Shown in pieces: positions 45,003 to 53,129 of a DNA stretch of 61,290 nucleotides (positions are counted from its first letter, which is position 1; every line of letters starts with the position of its first letter). The position numbers were made by a program, and so were the translations under genes. The stretch lies in the IMG/VR virus record IMGVR_UViG_3300036668_000250, positions 1-61,290 of that record; one strand, given 5' to 3'. The notes beneath the pieces were generated by a model. The model was not told the origin of the DNA and did no database searches. It saw only the letters and a list, made by a program, of their open reading frames with translations. This DNA comes from a virus.

Positions 45003-46289
45003 GTGGAAAATCACAATTATCAAGCGTTGCACCTGCATACTGACATGGGGTCACTTATGGATGGGGTAGCCACGCCAGAAGAGTACGCCGACCGCGCATC
45101 AGAAATTAAGATGTCTGCTATAGCATGTACTGATCATGGAAGCCTTTCTGCTCACAGAAGGTTTTATCGAGCAGCAAACAGCAGGGGAATAAAGCCTATT
45201 CTAGGGGTAGAAGCATACATTACTGGAGATAGGTTTGATAAAAGAGATAAGTCTGAAAGAACAACTCCCCTAGACCTTGTTTACAACCACATAGTTATAT
45301 TGGCAAAAAATGATCAAGGGCTTGAGAACCTTAATCGTCTCAATGAAATAGCCTGGAATGAAGGTTTTTATAGAAAGCCAAGAATTGATTTTGAAGTCTT
45401 AGAGAAGTACCGTGAGGGTCTTATCGTTTCCTCTGCCTGCATGTCTGGGCTGCTTAATAAGGCGATTGAGGTTGATGACTACGCCGCAGCAAAGGCACAC
45501 CTTAATTGGTTTGGAGAAAGGTTTGGGGATGACTTTTATGTAGAGATAATGCCACACAATGTTAAGGGCATGAACAAGTCATTGATAGAGTTGGCAGATG
45601 CCAACGGTCACAAGATCATTGTCACTCCAGATTGTCACCATGCGACGGTAGATCAAAAAGTTATCCAAGAGATCATGTTAATCAACAACACTCATGCAAA
45701 GGTTCAGAAGGATACCTCTTACGAAAAGTCTAGGAAAATTGAAGACCCCATGAAAAGACTTGACTATCTTTATGGGGAAGGGCGAATGATGTCATTTAAT
45801 AAGTTTGACATTCACCTCCTTTCAGGTCAGGAAATGCACAAGGCAATGGGAGAAGACTCTCGAACAGATATGTTTGAAAACACTAATGAGATTGCCAATA
45901 AGGTAGAAGAGTATACGATGCATCGCAACCTTAACCTGTTGCCTGTGGAGCATAAGAATCCAGATGATCAGATCAGAAAGAACTGCTTTTCTTGGCTGAA
46001 GGACAAGGGGCTTGAGGAAAATGAAGAGTATGTAGGCAGACTTGAAGAAGAACTTGACGCTATTAAACAGAAAAGGTTTGCGTCATACTTTATTGTTGTT
46101 CAGAACATGATTAACTGGGCAAAGAAAAATGACATCATGGTTGGCCCAGGGAGAGGTAGTTCTGCTGGATCTTTGGTTTGCTATGCTTTAGGCATCACCG
46201 ACATTGACCCCATTAAGCATGGTTTGCTATTTTTTAGATTTATTGATGGTGGTTCTGCTCAATACGATCCAAAGTTTAATGTGATATAA
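45003..46289 (+). CDS. dnaE: DNA polymerase III alpha, N-terminal part (split gene)
   Basis: 428 residues from GTG 45003. It contains the PHP domain ([14 protein letters not shown] with His10/His12; [26 protein letters not shown]) and the beginning of the C-family polymerase palm: [19 protein letters not shown] and [20 protein letters not shown] (residues ~381-400), then [10 protein letters not shown]. It stops after KFNVI at 46289. The catalytic aspartates are missing and lie in the separate frame at 47039. The last codons form the -10 box of the endonuclease gene. The two parts presumably assemble into an active enzyme, since no other polymerase is seen. Confidence 0.92.
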   Translation: MENHNYQALHLHTDMGSLMDGVATPEEYADRASEIKMSAIACTDHGSLSAHRRFYRAANSRGIKPILGVEAYITGDRFDKRDKSERTTPLDLVYNHIVILAKNDQGLENLNRLNEIAWNEGFYRKPRIDFEVLEKYREGLIVSSACMSGLLNKAIEVDDYAAAKAHLNWFGERFGDDFYVEIMPHNVKGMNKSLIELADANGHKIIVTPDCHHATVDQKVIQEIMLINNTHAKVQKDTSYEKSRKIEDPMKRLDYLYGEGRMMSFNKFDIHLLSGQEMHKAMGEDSRTDMFENTNEIANKVEEYTMHRNLNLLPVEHKNPDDQIRKNCFSWLKDKGLEENEEYVGRLEEELDAIKQKRFASYFIVVQNMINWAKKNDIMVGPGRGSSAGSLVCYALGITDIDPIKHGLLFFRFIDGGSAQYDPKFNVI

Positions 46290-46290
46290 T
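46282..46290 (+). promoter_or_regulatory. Extended -10 promoter TGATATAAT of the homing endonuclease
   Basis: TGATATAAT overlaps the stop of the N-terminal polymerase part and ends 6 nt before ATG 46297: a leaderless, self-contained expression signal carried with the inserted gene. Confidence 0.65.
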
Positions 46291-46296
46291 TTAAAC

Positions 46297-47085
46297 ATGG
46301 GTATAGATACTGATGTTCAAAAACAAATAAAAAGTTTGTACTTAAGTGGAAACTCAGGACATAAAATTTCTCAAATAACTGGTATCTCTAGTGGAACGGT
46401 GTACAATTATCTAAAACTATTAGGCATAACTAGGTCCAATAAAATAAACTCCAGAAAATATTCTTTAAATCATGAGTATTTTTCAGAAATAGATTTAGAG
46501 CATAAAGCCTACTGGCTAGGATTTATTCAAGCCGACGGATATCTTCTGACTGGCACTCCCGGAATTGGAATTGCACTAGCAGAGGTGGACAGGGGGCATC
46601 TAGAGAAATTTAAAAACAGTATTGAGGCCGATTATCCAATAAAAACATATAGGGGGAATGGGTATTCTCAAAACGATTATGTCAGGATAATAGTTAAAAG
46701 TGAAAAAATGTGGAACGATTTAAACAATCTGGGAGTTACTCCCCAAAAAACAAAAACAACGCTTCCCATAAAAGTAGATAAAGGACTTGAGCGGCATTAT
46801 ATTCGTGGTTTAATGGATGGGGACGGCTCAATAAAAATAAGTAAAAGTTCAAAGGCTGGGTATCGTGGAGACTTTGTTTCTGCCACTCCAGAAATGGCTA
46901 CATATATTGCAGACGCCCTTGGAAAGGGTGCAGTAAGATTTGATAAAAACAAAAATGTTTGGTACAGTGAATTTACTCTAACAATAAAGAATTTGGACTA
47001 TTTATATGACGAAGCAACTGTCTATCTTTCAAGGAAACATGCAAGAGCGGTTCTCGGAAGATCTAGAATTTCAAAAGTTAGTTAA
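46297..47085 (+). CDS. LAGLIDADG homing endonuclease with N-terminal HTH
   Basis: 262 residues. Residues 5-45 form a helix-turn-helix (LYLSGNSGHKISQITGISSG, TVYNYLKLLG). Two LAGLIDADG motifs follow: YWLGFIQADGYL (72-83) and YIRGLMDGDGSIK (168-180), each with the acidic residue needed for cleavage, so it is probably an active single-chain enzyme. The gene separates the two polymerase parts and overlaps the second by 47 nt. No room is left for a group I intron core, and the stop codon before it excludes an intein, so it is a free-standing endonuclease gene. It would cut polymerase genes that lack the insertion and spread by repair. Confidence 0.9.
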   Translation: MGIDTDVQKQIKSLYLSGNSGHKISQITGISSGTVYNYLKLLGITRSNKINSRKYSLNHEYFSEIDLEHKAYWLGFIQADGYLLTGTPGIGIALAEVDRGHLEKFKNSIEADYPIKTYRGNGYSQNDYVRIIVKSEKMWNDLNNLGVTPQKTKTTLPIKVDKGLERHYIRGLMDGDGSIKISKSSKAGYRGDFVSATPEMATYIADALGKGAVRFDKNKNVWYSEFTLTIKNLDYLYDEATVYLSRKHARAVLGRSRISKVS

Positions 47086-49321
47086 GTTAGTAGAAGAGTC
47101 AAAAAAAGATTTTGATATATCTTGGGCAAGTGACGAACTTTACGCTATCGGCAGACTAGGTATGTCTAATTATTTTTTGGAACTTCTTGGGAAAAGAGTA
47201 GACAATCCAAATCATTCGACGGTAGCCTATGCAATTGGAGTTACTGGTGACCGACCTACATCCTATCCCGTAGGTCTTGTTGTAGACCGTGGAAGAGACG
47301 ACGCTGCCGATATTGACTCAGACATAATGGATAGCCGACGCGAGGAGGTAAAGGGCTACCTGGAGTCTCAATATAAGCACGTTGCATCCATTGCCACTTT
47401 CCTTCAATTTAAGGATAAGGGTGTTGTTCGAGATGTGGCAAGATGCTTTAACATTCCTCTAGCAGATGTTAATCGTGTGCTAAAAACGGTTGATACATGG
47501 GAAGAGTTTACTACTTCTAAAAATACATTTTGGTTTAGAGAAAAGTATCCAGAGGTGGAAGTTTATGGAGATCAGTTAAGGGGTAGAGTAAGAGCAACAG
47601 GTGTCCACGCAGCAGGTGTTGTCACCTCAAAAATTCCCATTAGCAAGGTTGCCCCCATGGAAACTAGAAGTGTGACTGGTAGCACCAGCAGACTTCCTGT
47701 GGTTGCAATAGACATGGACGAAGCAGCAGACATTGGCCTAATTAAGATTGATGCTCTGGGACTAAAGACTCTCACTGTGATTAGCGATACTCTCAAGGTT
47801 GTTAAAGATAGACACGGGAAGAAGATAGACCTGCATTCGATAAACATGGAAGATCCAAACGTGTACTCCATGCTTTCCGATGGCCATACAAAGGGTGTGT
47901 TTCAGTGTTCTGCTGCCCCATACACAAGCCTATTGATAAAAATGGGGGTACGCAAGTTTGATGAACTTGTAGCGTCCAACGCTCTTGTTCGTCCAGGTGC
48001 TATGAACACCATTGGAAAAGAATACATATCCAGAAAGTATGGTAAAAGTAATGTGGTGTATTCAACCCCGATTATGAAAAACTTTACAGAAGAAACCTAC
48101 GGAACAATTTTGTATCAAGAGCAGGTTATGCTTGCCTGCATAAATGTTGGTGGCATGACTATGGGCGAAGCAAATAAGGTTAGAAAGATTATTGGCAAAA
48201 AGAAAGACGCCCAAGAGTTCGATCAATTTAAAGAGTTGTTTATTCGTAATGCTACTGCAAAAATAGGCAAGAAAGATGCTGAAAAAATGTGGCATGATTT
48301 TGAGGCACACGCGGGGTACTCTTTCAACAAGAGCCACGCTGTAGCATACTCAACCCTGTCTTACTGGACTGCATGGCTTAAGTATTACTACCCTATTGAA
48401 TTTGTCTTTTCTCTACTTAAAAATGAAAAGGACAAAGACATGCGTACAGAATATCTTATTGAGGCAAAAAGAATGGGCATACCAATTAAATTGCCACATA
48501 TTAATGATTCAGGCGCAGACTTTAAGATTGAAGGAAAGGGTATCCGATTTGGGCTTTCTTCAATTAAATTTATATCCGATACCATTGCTAAAAGATACAT
48601 TGAAAGCAGACCATTTAAGAGTCTAGAAGAGGTCAAGGGGTTCTCGTTTACCAAGGGTAGCGGAGTAAACAGTAGAGCGCTCAATGCCATGAACCTAATT
48701 GGCGCTCTAACCTTTCCAGACAATCCCATAGATGAAAAACAAGTTAAAGAAAACATGTACGAGTACCTAAATTTGCCAGAGTTTGTAACTCAGATTCCCC
48801 AGCACTACCATGCCCACATATCAACCGTTGAAGACTTTGACGAAAAGTCTGCTTTAATTTTGATGGGCATCGCTAGGGGGATAAAAAGAGGCAAGGGCTG
48901 GAGCAGAGTTGACATACTAGACTCTACTGGTGCTGTAGGAGTTTTTGATGATGAAGACACCTCCTTGGAACCAGGAAGGACGTACATCTTCTTAATTGGG
49001 TCTAATAGAATCCTAGAAGCAGTTCCTGTAGAAGATGTGGGTAAAAGTGATTCAGCGCTGGTACGGGCACTAAATTATAAGCAAGTACCATTCGGTGAAA
49101 AAGAGTATTTGGTTGTCAAAATCGCTCCACGCATAACTAAATCTGGGTCAAGAATGGCTACGCTGATATTAATGACTCACGAGCGAGAATTTATTTCATG
49201 CATTGTGTTTCCTAGCAAATTCTCACAAATGTATGTTGGGTTACAGGAAGGATCGGCATATAAGATTGACTATAGCATTAATAAGGACGATGACCTTATT
49301 TTCCAAGATATTGTGCAATGA
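47039..49321 (+). CDS. dnaE: DNA polymerase III alpha, C-terminal part (split gene)
   Basis: 760 residues from ATG 47039, chosen because AAGGA lies just upstream; ATG 47006 is in frame but deep in the endonuclease gene. Residues 1-85 have no obvious counterpart in standard DnaE. Then come the catalytic palm (DDAADIDSDIMDSRREEV, with Asp93/Asp95 equivalent to E. coli D401/D403), FLQFKDKGVVRDVARCFNIP, and IGLIKIDALGLKTL with Asp238 (equivalent of D555). Fingers (YEQVML-type ILYQEQVMLACINVGGMTMG; HAGYSFNKSHAVAYSTLSYW) and an HhH/OB-like C-terminal part follow. Confidence 0.92.
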   Translation: MQERFSEDLEFQKLVKLVEESKKDFDISWASDELYAIGRLGMSNYFLELLGKRVDNPNHSTVAYAIGVTGDRPTSYPVGLVVDRGRDDAADIDSDIMDSRREEVKGYLESQYKHVASIATFLQFKDKGVVRDVARCFNIPLADVNRVLKTVDTWEEFTTSKNTFWFREKYPEVEVYGDQLRGRVRATGVHAAGVVTSKIPISKVAPMETRSVTGSTSRLPVVAIDMDEAADIGLIKIDALGLKTLTVISDTLKVVKDRHGKKIDLHSINMEDPNVYSMLSDGHTKGVFQCSAAPYTSLLIKMGVRKFDELVASNALVRPGAMNTIGKEYISRKYGKSNVVYSTPIMKNFTEETYGTILYQEQVMLACINVGGMTMGEANKVRKIIGKKKDAQEFDQFKELFIRNATAKIGKKDAEKMWHDFEAHAGYSFNKSHAVAYSTLSYWTAWLKYYYPIEFVFSLLKNEKDKDMRTEYLIEAKRMGIPIKLPHINDSGADFKIEGKGIRFGLSSIKFISDTIAKRYIESRPFKSLEEVKGFSFTKGSGVNSRALNAMNLIGALTFPDNPIDEKQVKENMYEYLNLPEFVTQIPQHYHAHISTVEDFDEKSALILMGIARGIKRGKGWSRVDILDSTGAVGVFDDEDTSLEPGRTYIFLIGSNRILEAVPVEDVGKSDSALVRALNYKQVPFGEKEYLVVKIAPRITKSGSRMATLILMTHEREFISCIVFPSKFSQMYVGLQEGSAYKIDYSINKDDDLIFQDIVQ

Positions 49322-49349
49322 CAAACGCTAAAATAATAAAAAACGTTTG

Positions 49350-49358
49350 TGATATAAT
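49350..49358 (+). promoter_or_regulatory. Extended -10 promoter TGATATAAT of the HNH endonuclease
   Basis: TGATATAAT ends 7 nt before ATG 49366. The same nine bases and nearly the same spacing occur before the LAGLIDADG gene. Its presence shows that ATG 49318, which overlaps the polymerase stop, is probably not the start. Confidence 0.65.
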
Positions 49359-49365
49359 TAAAGAC

Positions 49366-49926
49366 ATGAGAACTGCAAAAGATATAGTGGTTGGAGATAT
49401 TGTTGGTACAATATTAATAACTAAAAAACAAATTGAGCCATATTATTCTAAGACTAGCATGATGTTCTATGGCATATGTGAAACATGCAATATTGAAAGA
49501 AAGTTATCTTCATCACATGTTGGAGTAATTTTAAGGGGACGAGGTGGTGGCTGCCATTGTAGTAGAAGGAGATCGGGAACAGATACAGAGTATAAGTGGA
49601 GATATCAAAGTTATGCTCAGGCCGCAAAAAAAAGAAATCTTGAGTGGGAACTAAGTTACGAGCAGTTTCTTGACGTAACTCAGCAAAATTGTTATTATTG
49701 TGGCATACAACCAGAAATGCGTCCATCTCACCACAAGAGATGGGGCTTTAAGTTCCCCATGTCCGGAATAGATAGAGTTGACTCAGCAAAGGGATATGTG
49801 GAAGAAAATATAGTGCCATGCTGCTCTCACTGCAATCAAGCAAAATGGGACCACAGCACCGAAGAATTTTTAGACTGGGTAAAAAGAATTTATACTAATC
49901 AATTTCAGGAGGTTGTTAATGCTTAA
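49366..49926 (+). CDS. HNH homing endonuclease
   Basis: About 186 residues from ATG 49366. An N-terminal Cys-rich module (CETC ... GGGCHC, residues ~35-65) resembles the DNA-binding fingers of HNH homing enzymes. The nuclease domain reads NCYYCGIQPEM, GIDRVDSAKGY, ENIVPCCSHCNQAKWDHS, with the paired CxxC zinc sites and Asp/His residues of the HNH fold. It directly follows the split polymerase and overlaps the next gene by 8 nt. Such genes insert next to conserved phage genes and cut relatives that lack them. Confidence 0.9.
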   Translation: MRTAKDIVVGDIVGTILITKKQIEPYYSKTSMMFYGICETCNIERKLSSSHVGVILRGRGGGCHCSRRRSGTDTEYKWRYQSYAQAAKKRNLEWELSYEQFLDVTQQNCYYCGIQPEMRPSHHKRWGFKFPMSGIDRVDSAKGYVEENIVPCCSHCNQAKWDHSTEEFLDWVKRIYTNQFQEVVNA

Positions 49927-50263
49927 TGATTTAGACGATGTTGGTTTTACTATACACAGCAATGCAGTAGCAAAGGGTTTTTATGAATCGCTAGAAAGAA
50001 TGGAGGAGCAAGACTTTATCCTGTTCAAGTTGAAGCAACTAGCGATGATTCACTCAGAGGTTACAGAAGTTCTAGAAGCACTAAGAAAAAATAAAGGAGC
50101 CGATGTAGTTGCTGATGAGATGGCGGATATTTTTATTCGTCTCATGGACCTTTATAGTTTTATGAGATTAAATAATGATGTTGATAAATCAATGGCGCAA
50201 GCGGTCAGGGAAAAGATGAACCTTAATTCTGATCGACCAAAGATGCATGGCGTTCTGGCATGA
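49919..50263 (+). CDS. MazG-like nucleotide pyrophosphohydrolase
   Basis: 114 residues from ATG 49919, with AGGAGG 6 nt upstream. An all-alpha NTP pyrophosphatase pattern is seen: LKQLAMIHSEVTEVLEALRK (ExxE-type metal site) and DVVADEMADIFIRLMDLYSF (ExxD). It could hydrolyse non-canonical dNTPs or alter host (p)ppGpp, as proposed for phage MazG. It belongs to the nucleotide metabolism set with the reductase and deaminase, and overlaps the recombinase gene start (ATGA). Confidence 0.85.
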   Translation: MLNDLDDVGFTIHSNAVAKGFYESLERMEEQDFILFKLKQLAMIHSEVTEVLEALRKNKGADVVADEMADIFIRLMDLYSFMRLNNDVDKSMAQAVREKMNLNSDRPKMHGVLA

Positions 50264-51270
50264 GCGACCTGGAAGAAGTCCTTGCAAATCTAAACCCTAA
50301 ACTAAGAAAAAAAGTATCCCTGGGTTCTGAAATGGAGAAGACTAGGTTTGCAAAAACACCATCCTTTGGCTTAAATCTAGCGCTCAACGGAGGGTTGCCT
50401 TATGGTAGACAGATTCTTGTCTACGGAAATAAGTCAAGCGGAAAGTCTTCCTTCTGTTTACAGATGATCGCCGATGCACAAAAGGAAGGCAAGGTGTGTG
50501 CATGGATAGATGCAGAGATGACATTTTCTCCAGAGTGGGCCGAACTTTTGGGGGTAGACACAGAAAAACTTATTGTCTCTACCGCAAGAACAGTCAACGA
50601 TATGGTAGATGTAGGTACTGACTTGATGAAGGCGGGAGTAGACTTAATTGTTGTAGATTCAATATCTGCACTACTCCCCGCTATTTATTTTGAAAAAGAT
50701 TCAAATGAGTTAAAGCAACTAGAGAACACTAAGCAGATGGGTGCAGAGGCTAGGGATATGAGCAACGCAGTAAAAATGCTCAACTACGCAAACAACCAAG
50801 ACGGCGCTACACTGCTAGTTTTTATCAGTCAGGTAAGGAACAACCTTGGATCTATGTATGTTAGTCAGATACCCACTGGAGGTAAGGCAGTTATGTTCTA
50901 CTCTTCTACCATAATAAAACTCTTTTCTTCTGAGTCTGACAATCAGGCCATCAAGGGAAAGATTTACTCAGGAGACAAGATCATTGAAGAAAAGATTGGG
51001 AGAAAGGTTAGATGGGATGTTCAGTTTTCAAAAACATCTCCAGCATTTCAAACAGGAGAATACGACTTTTACTTTAGAGGACAGGATGTCGGAATAGATC
51101 AGATTGCAGACCTTGTTGACACGGCTGAGTTAAGAGGCTTTGTTGAGCGTGCAGGAGCATGGTATACCGTTAATGAAGAAAGGTTTCAGGGTAGAGAAAA
51201 ACTTATTGCAGGAGTAAGAGAAGACTTAGATCTTCAAGATTTTCTAAAGAATAGAGTTGTCGGTGAATAA
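50260..51270 (+). CDS. recA: RecA/UvsX-like recombinase
   Basis: 336 residues. Forms ATP-dependent filaments on ssDNA for strand exchange and recombination-dependent replication. Walker A GNKSSGKSS at residues 56-64; CAWIDAEMTFSPEWAELLGV; Walker B LIVVDSISALLP; the L1/L2 region includes QVRNNLGSMYVSQIPTGGKA and VMFYSS. The RecA N-terminal helix is short, as in phage UvsX-type proteins. The product clearly lies closer to RecA than to DnaB/Sak4. Confidence 0.9.
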   Translation: MSDLEEVLANLNPKLRKKVSLGSEMEKTRFAKTPSFGLNLALNGGLPYGRQILVYGNKSSGKSSFCLQMIADAQKEGKVCAWIDAEMTFSPEWAELLGVDTEKLIVSTARTVNDMVDVGTDLMKAGVDLIVVDSISALLPAIYFEKDSNELKQLENTKQMGAEARDMSNAVKMLNYANNQDGATLLVFISQVRNNLGSMYVSQIPTGGKAVMFYSSTIIKLFSSESDNQAIKGKIYSGDKIIEEKIGRKVRWDVQFSKTSPAFQTGEYDFYFRGQDVGIDQIADLVDTAELRGFVERAGAWYTVNEERFQGREKLIAGVREDLDLQDFLKNRVVGE

Positions 51271-51418
51271 GTTTAGCGTTTTCCCTGGGGAATTTAAGTG
51301 TCAAAAATGCGATCTAAGTGTAGACAAACTAAGGCTGTGGAAAGATACCTTGGACCTTACATGGTTTTGTGAAAAAAAGCATACTTCAAAAGTTTCTTTG
51401 AACATTAAGGGGTATTGA
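51263..51418 (+). CDS. 51-residue zinc-finger-like protein
   Basis: GTG 51263 overlaps the recA end by 8 nt. The product contains FPGEFKCQKCDLSVDKLRLW and WFCEKKH, a possible CxxC...CxxxH zinc site. Similar short proteins with a PG.FKC..C start occur after recombination genes of actinophages. It fills the whole interval between recA and the next gene, which otherwise would be empty. Confidence 0.65.
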   Translation: MNKFSVFPGEFKCQKCDLSVDKLRLWKDTLDLTWFCEKKHTSKVSLNIKGY

Positions 51419-51420
51419 GG

Positions 51421-51744
51421 ATGAGAGATTATGCAAAAGAAGAAAGGCACGAATTAAATAAAATGGGTGCTAAGGCCCACCGTAACAGTGGGCGTGGCAA
51501 ATACCAGAAGGCAGATGGCAACCTTCCTGACTTTATAGTAGACACAAAGTCTTACGAAAATGGATTTCGTATTACTCCAAGTGTCTGGGCAAAATTATGC
51601 ACAGACGCCATCAAGACTGATAAAAATAAGTCACCACTGCTCCACCTCTCCCTAGGCCCAGAAGGACGCAAGGTTCGTCTTGTAGTGATAGAGCAATCTA
51701 TGTTCGAGGATATAATGGAAAGGGCAATCGATGACAGCGCTTGA
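51421..51744 (+). CDS. PD-(D/E)XK-like nuclease, possible Holliday junction resolvase
   Basis: 107 residues from ATG 51421 (AAGGGG 8 nt upstream). AHRNSGRGKYQKADGNLPDF followed by IVDTKSYENGF has the R-SGRG-DG-PDF-(D/E)xK layout of small archaeal Hjc-like resolvases and other PD-(D/E)XK enzymes. Catalytic candidates are Asp in PDF and Asp/Lys in VDTK. A RuvC-type enzyme is encoded 1.7 kb downstream, so one of the two may serve another role such as packaging-linked debranching. Confidence 0.6.
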   Translation: MRDYAKEERHELNKMGAKAHRNSGRGKYQKADGNLPDFIVDTKSYENGFRITPSVWAKLCTDAIKTDKNKSPLLHLSLGPEGRKVRLVVIEQSMFEDIMERAIDDSA

Positions 51745-52024
51745 AGAAATAAATGATCTATATGAGGTTGCAGAATATATGCAAGACCAAGAATTGACTC
51801 AGGCGCTAGAGTTTATTGCTAAGATTATTTTAAAGCCAGACATACCTATTCAAGTTGCTCAAGTTGAATTGCTGAGACTTCAGGGTATTCAAATGAAACT
51901 CAGCCTAAGGGCAACGTATATGGCTAACGTAGATAAATCAGATAGGGCAAAGAAAAACCTTTACTATACGGCAGCAGAATCGCTCAATAATTTTTGTCAG
52001 ACTCTAAAATATTCTTTACGATAA
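51731..52024 (+). CDS. Small helical protein of unknown function
   Basis: 97 residues, overlapping the upstream nuclease gene by 14 nt. It is predicted to be all-helical (LYEVAEYMQDQELTQALEFI; LLRLQGIQMKLSLRATYMAN; YYTAAESLNNFCQTL). Similar small proteins lie in replication clusters of actinophages. No motif indicates an activity. Confidence 0.6.
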   Translation: MTALEEINDLYEVAEYMQDQELTQALEFIAKIILKPDIPIQVAQVELLRLQGIQMKLSLRATYMANVDKSDRAKKNLYYTAAESLNNFCQTLKYSLR

Positions 52025-52034
52025 AAAATCAAGA

Positions 52035-52043
52035 TGATATAAT
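52035..52043 (+). promoter_or_regulatory. Extended -10 promoter TGATATAAT before the Cas4-like gene
   Basis: Exact match to the recurrent motif, in a 44-nt intergenic gap, 25 nt before ATG 52069. Confidence 0.6.
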
Positions 52044-52068
52044 TATACTCTAATTAGATGGGAAAAAA

Positions 52069-52836
52069 ATGGCAACGAACTTTTTAAAACAAATGCTAGA
52101 CAAGCAGCCCGAGGGTCCGATTGATACAAAGGCCCTTATATCAAAAATTGAAGAAGGATACCTAGTTGACCAGGGCACATCTTTTAAAACAAAGAAGACC
52201 TTTAGCCCCTCCTCACTGGTATATGGCAATGGGGCATGTCCAAGATATTGGTTCCTAGCATTCTCTGGGGCAGACTTTACTTCCGACAACAGTCCCTACG
52301 CTGTGGCGAACATGAGCAGCGGGACTATGGCTCATGAGAGAATTCAGAAGGCAATAGAAGACTCAGGGATAATGGTGGAAAAGGAAAAGAGAATCGTATC
52401 TCAAGATCCTCCAATTTTTGGATTTGCTGATGCTATTGTTCAGTGGGGAGAGGAGCAGCCAGTGGTTGAAATTAAGACCATGAGGGAAGAAGCCTTTTCC
52501 TATCGTAAACATGCAAAGCCGCCCAACTATCACTTGATGCAGTTGATTGTCTACATGAAGGTTCTAGGAAAAAAACTTGGCCTACTTCTATATGAAAACA
52601 AAAACTCTCATGAACTTCATGCAATTACGGTAGAGTTGACGGAAGAGCAGATGGCATGGGGAGAATATGCTTTTGATTGGATGAGGAAGGTTCGAACCCA
52701 GTGGGAGTCTGGGGAAATACCCAAAAAGACATATAGGTCAAACTCAAAGGTATGCAAGGGGTGCCCACTAGCAAACACATGTTTGTCAGCAGACAAGGGC
52801 ACGATAAAGATAGATCCATTGGAGTACCTTGAATGA
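52069..52836 (+). CDS. Cas4/RecB-family exonuclease
   Basis: 255 residues. The PD-(D/E)XK nuclease core reads AHERIQKAIED, IFGFADAIVQWG and QPVVEIKTMREE, then YHLMQLIVYMKVLGKKLGLL (QxxxY motif). The Fe-S or zinc cluster cysteines are ACPRYW near residue 65 and VCKGCPLANTC near the C-terminus, the four-Cys pattern of Cas4/AddB-type nucleases. It likely produces 3' or 5' ssDNA tails for the RecA-like protein. No CRISPR components are nearby, so it is a stand-alone phage enzyme. Confidence 0.85.
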   Translation: MATNFLKQMLDKQPEGPIDTKALISKIEEGYLVDQGTSFKTKKTFSPSSLVYGNGACPRYWFLAFSGADFTSDNSPYAVANMSSGTMAHERIQKAIEDSGIMVEKEKRIVSQDPPIFGFADAIVQWGEEQPVVEIKTMREEAFSYRKHAKPPNYHLMQLIVYMKVLGKKLGLLLYENKNSHELHAITVELTEEQMAWGEYAFDWMRKVRTQWESGEIPKKTYRSNSKVCKGCPLANTCLSADKGTIKIDPLEYLE

Positions 52837-53129
52837 AGTTCTGTGACTGGTGTTCATCAGAATTCCAGCCCAACGTTAGTTATCAGATTTACTGCTCCCC
52901 AGAGTGCAGAAAGTTTGCAACAAAAGAAAAGGTCAACGCAAGATACAGGGCCAAGAAAAGATTAAGTCAAGGCAAAAAACAAAAGCGCTGCTCTGGAGGA
53001 TGCGGAACAATTATAAGCATTTATAGCAAATCTAAGTTTTGCAATTCATGCGTAGTGAGCAGTAAGCAAGTTGTGAACGCACTCAAAGAACTCAGGGGGA
53101 TAATAGATTATGAAAAATTTGACAAGTAG
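52833..53129 (+). CDS. Small double zinc-finger protein
   Basis: 98 residues. CDWCSSEFQPNVSYQIYCSP followed by ECRK forms one Cys4 finger, and CSGGCGT ... FCNSC forms another. A basic stretch between them (RYRAKKRLSQGKKQKR) suggests nucleic acid binding. ATGA overlap with the Cas4-like gene and a 20-nt overlap with the RuvC-like gene place it in the recombination operon. Confidence 0.7.
   Translation: MKFCDWCSSEFQPNVSYQIYCSPECRKFATKEKVNARYRAKKRLSQGKKQKRCSGGCGTIISIYSKSKFCNSCVVSSKQVVNALKELRGIIDYEKFDK

Noticed and set aside
46240-47085. Group I intron or intein in the polymerase gene
   Set aside because: A stop codon ends the first part, the junction lacks intein splice residues, and the endonuclease gene fills the whole insert and overlaps the second part, leaving no space for an intron core.
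49318-49365. HNH endonuclease start at ATG 49318
   Set aside because: The 16 extra residues contain the TGATATAAT promoter, and ATG 49366 has the same spacing as other leaderless starts; the overlap with the polymerase stop looks fortuitous.
52069-52836. Cas4 as part of a CRISPR system
   Set aside because: No cas1, cas2 or repeat array nearby; stand-alone Cas4-like nucleases are common in phages.
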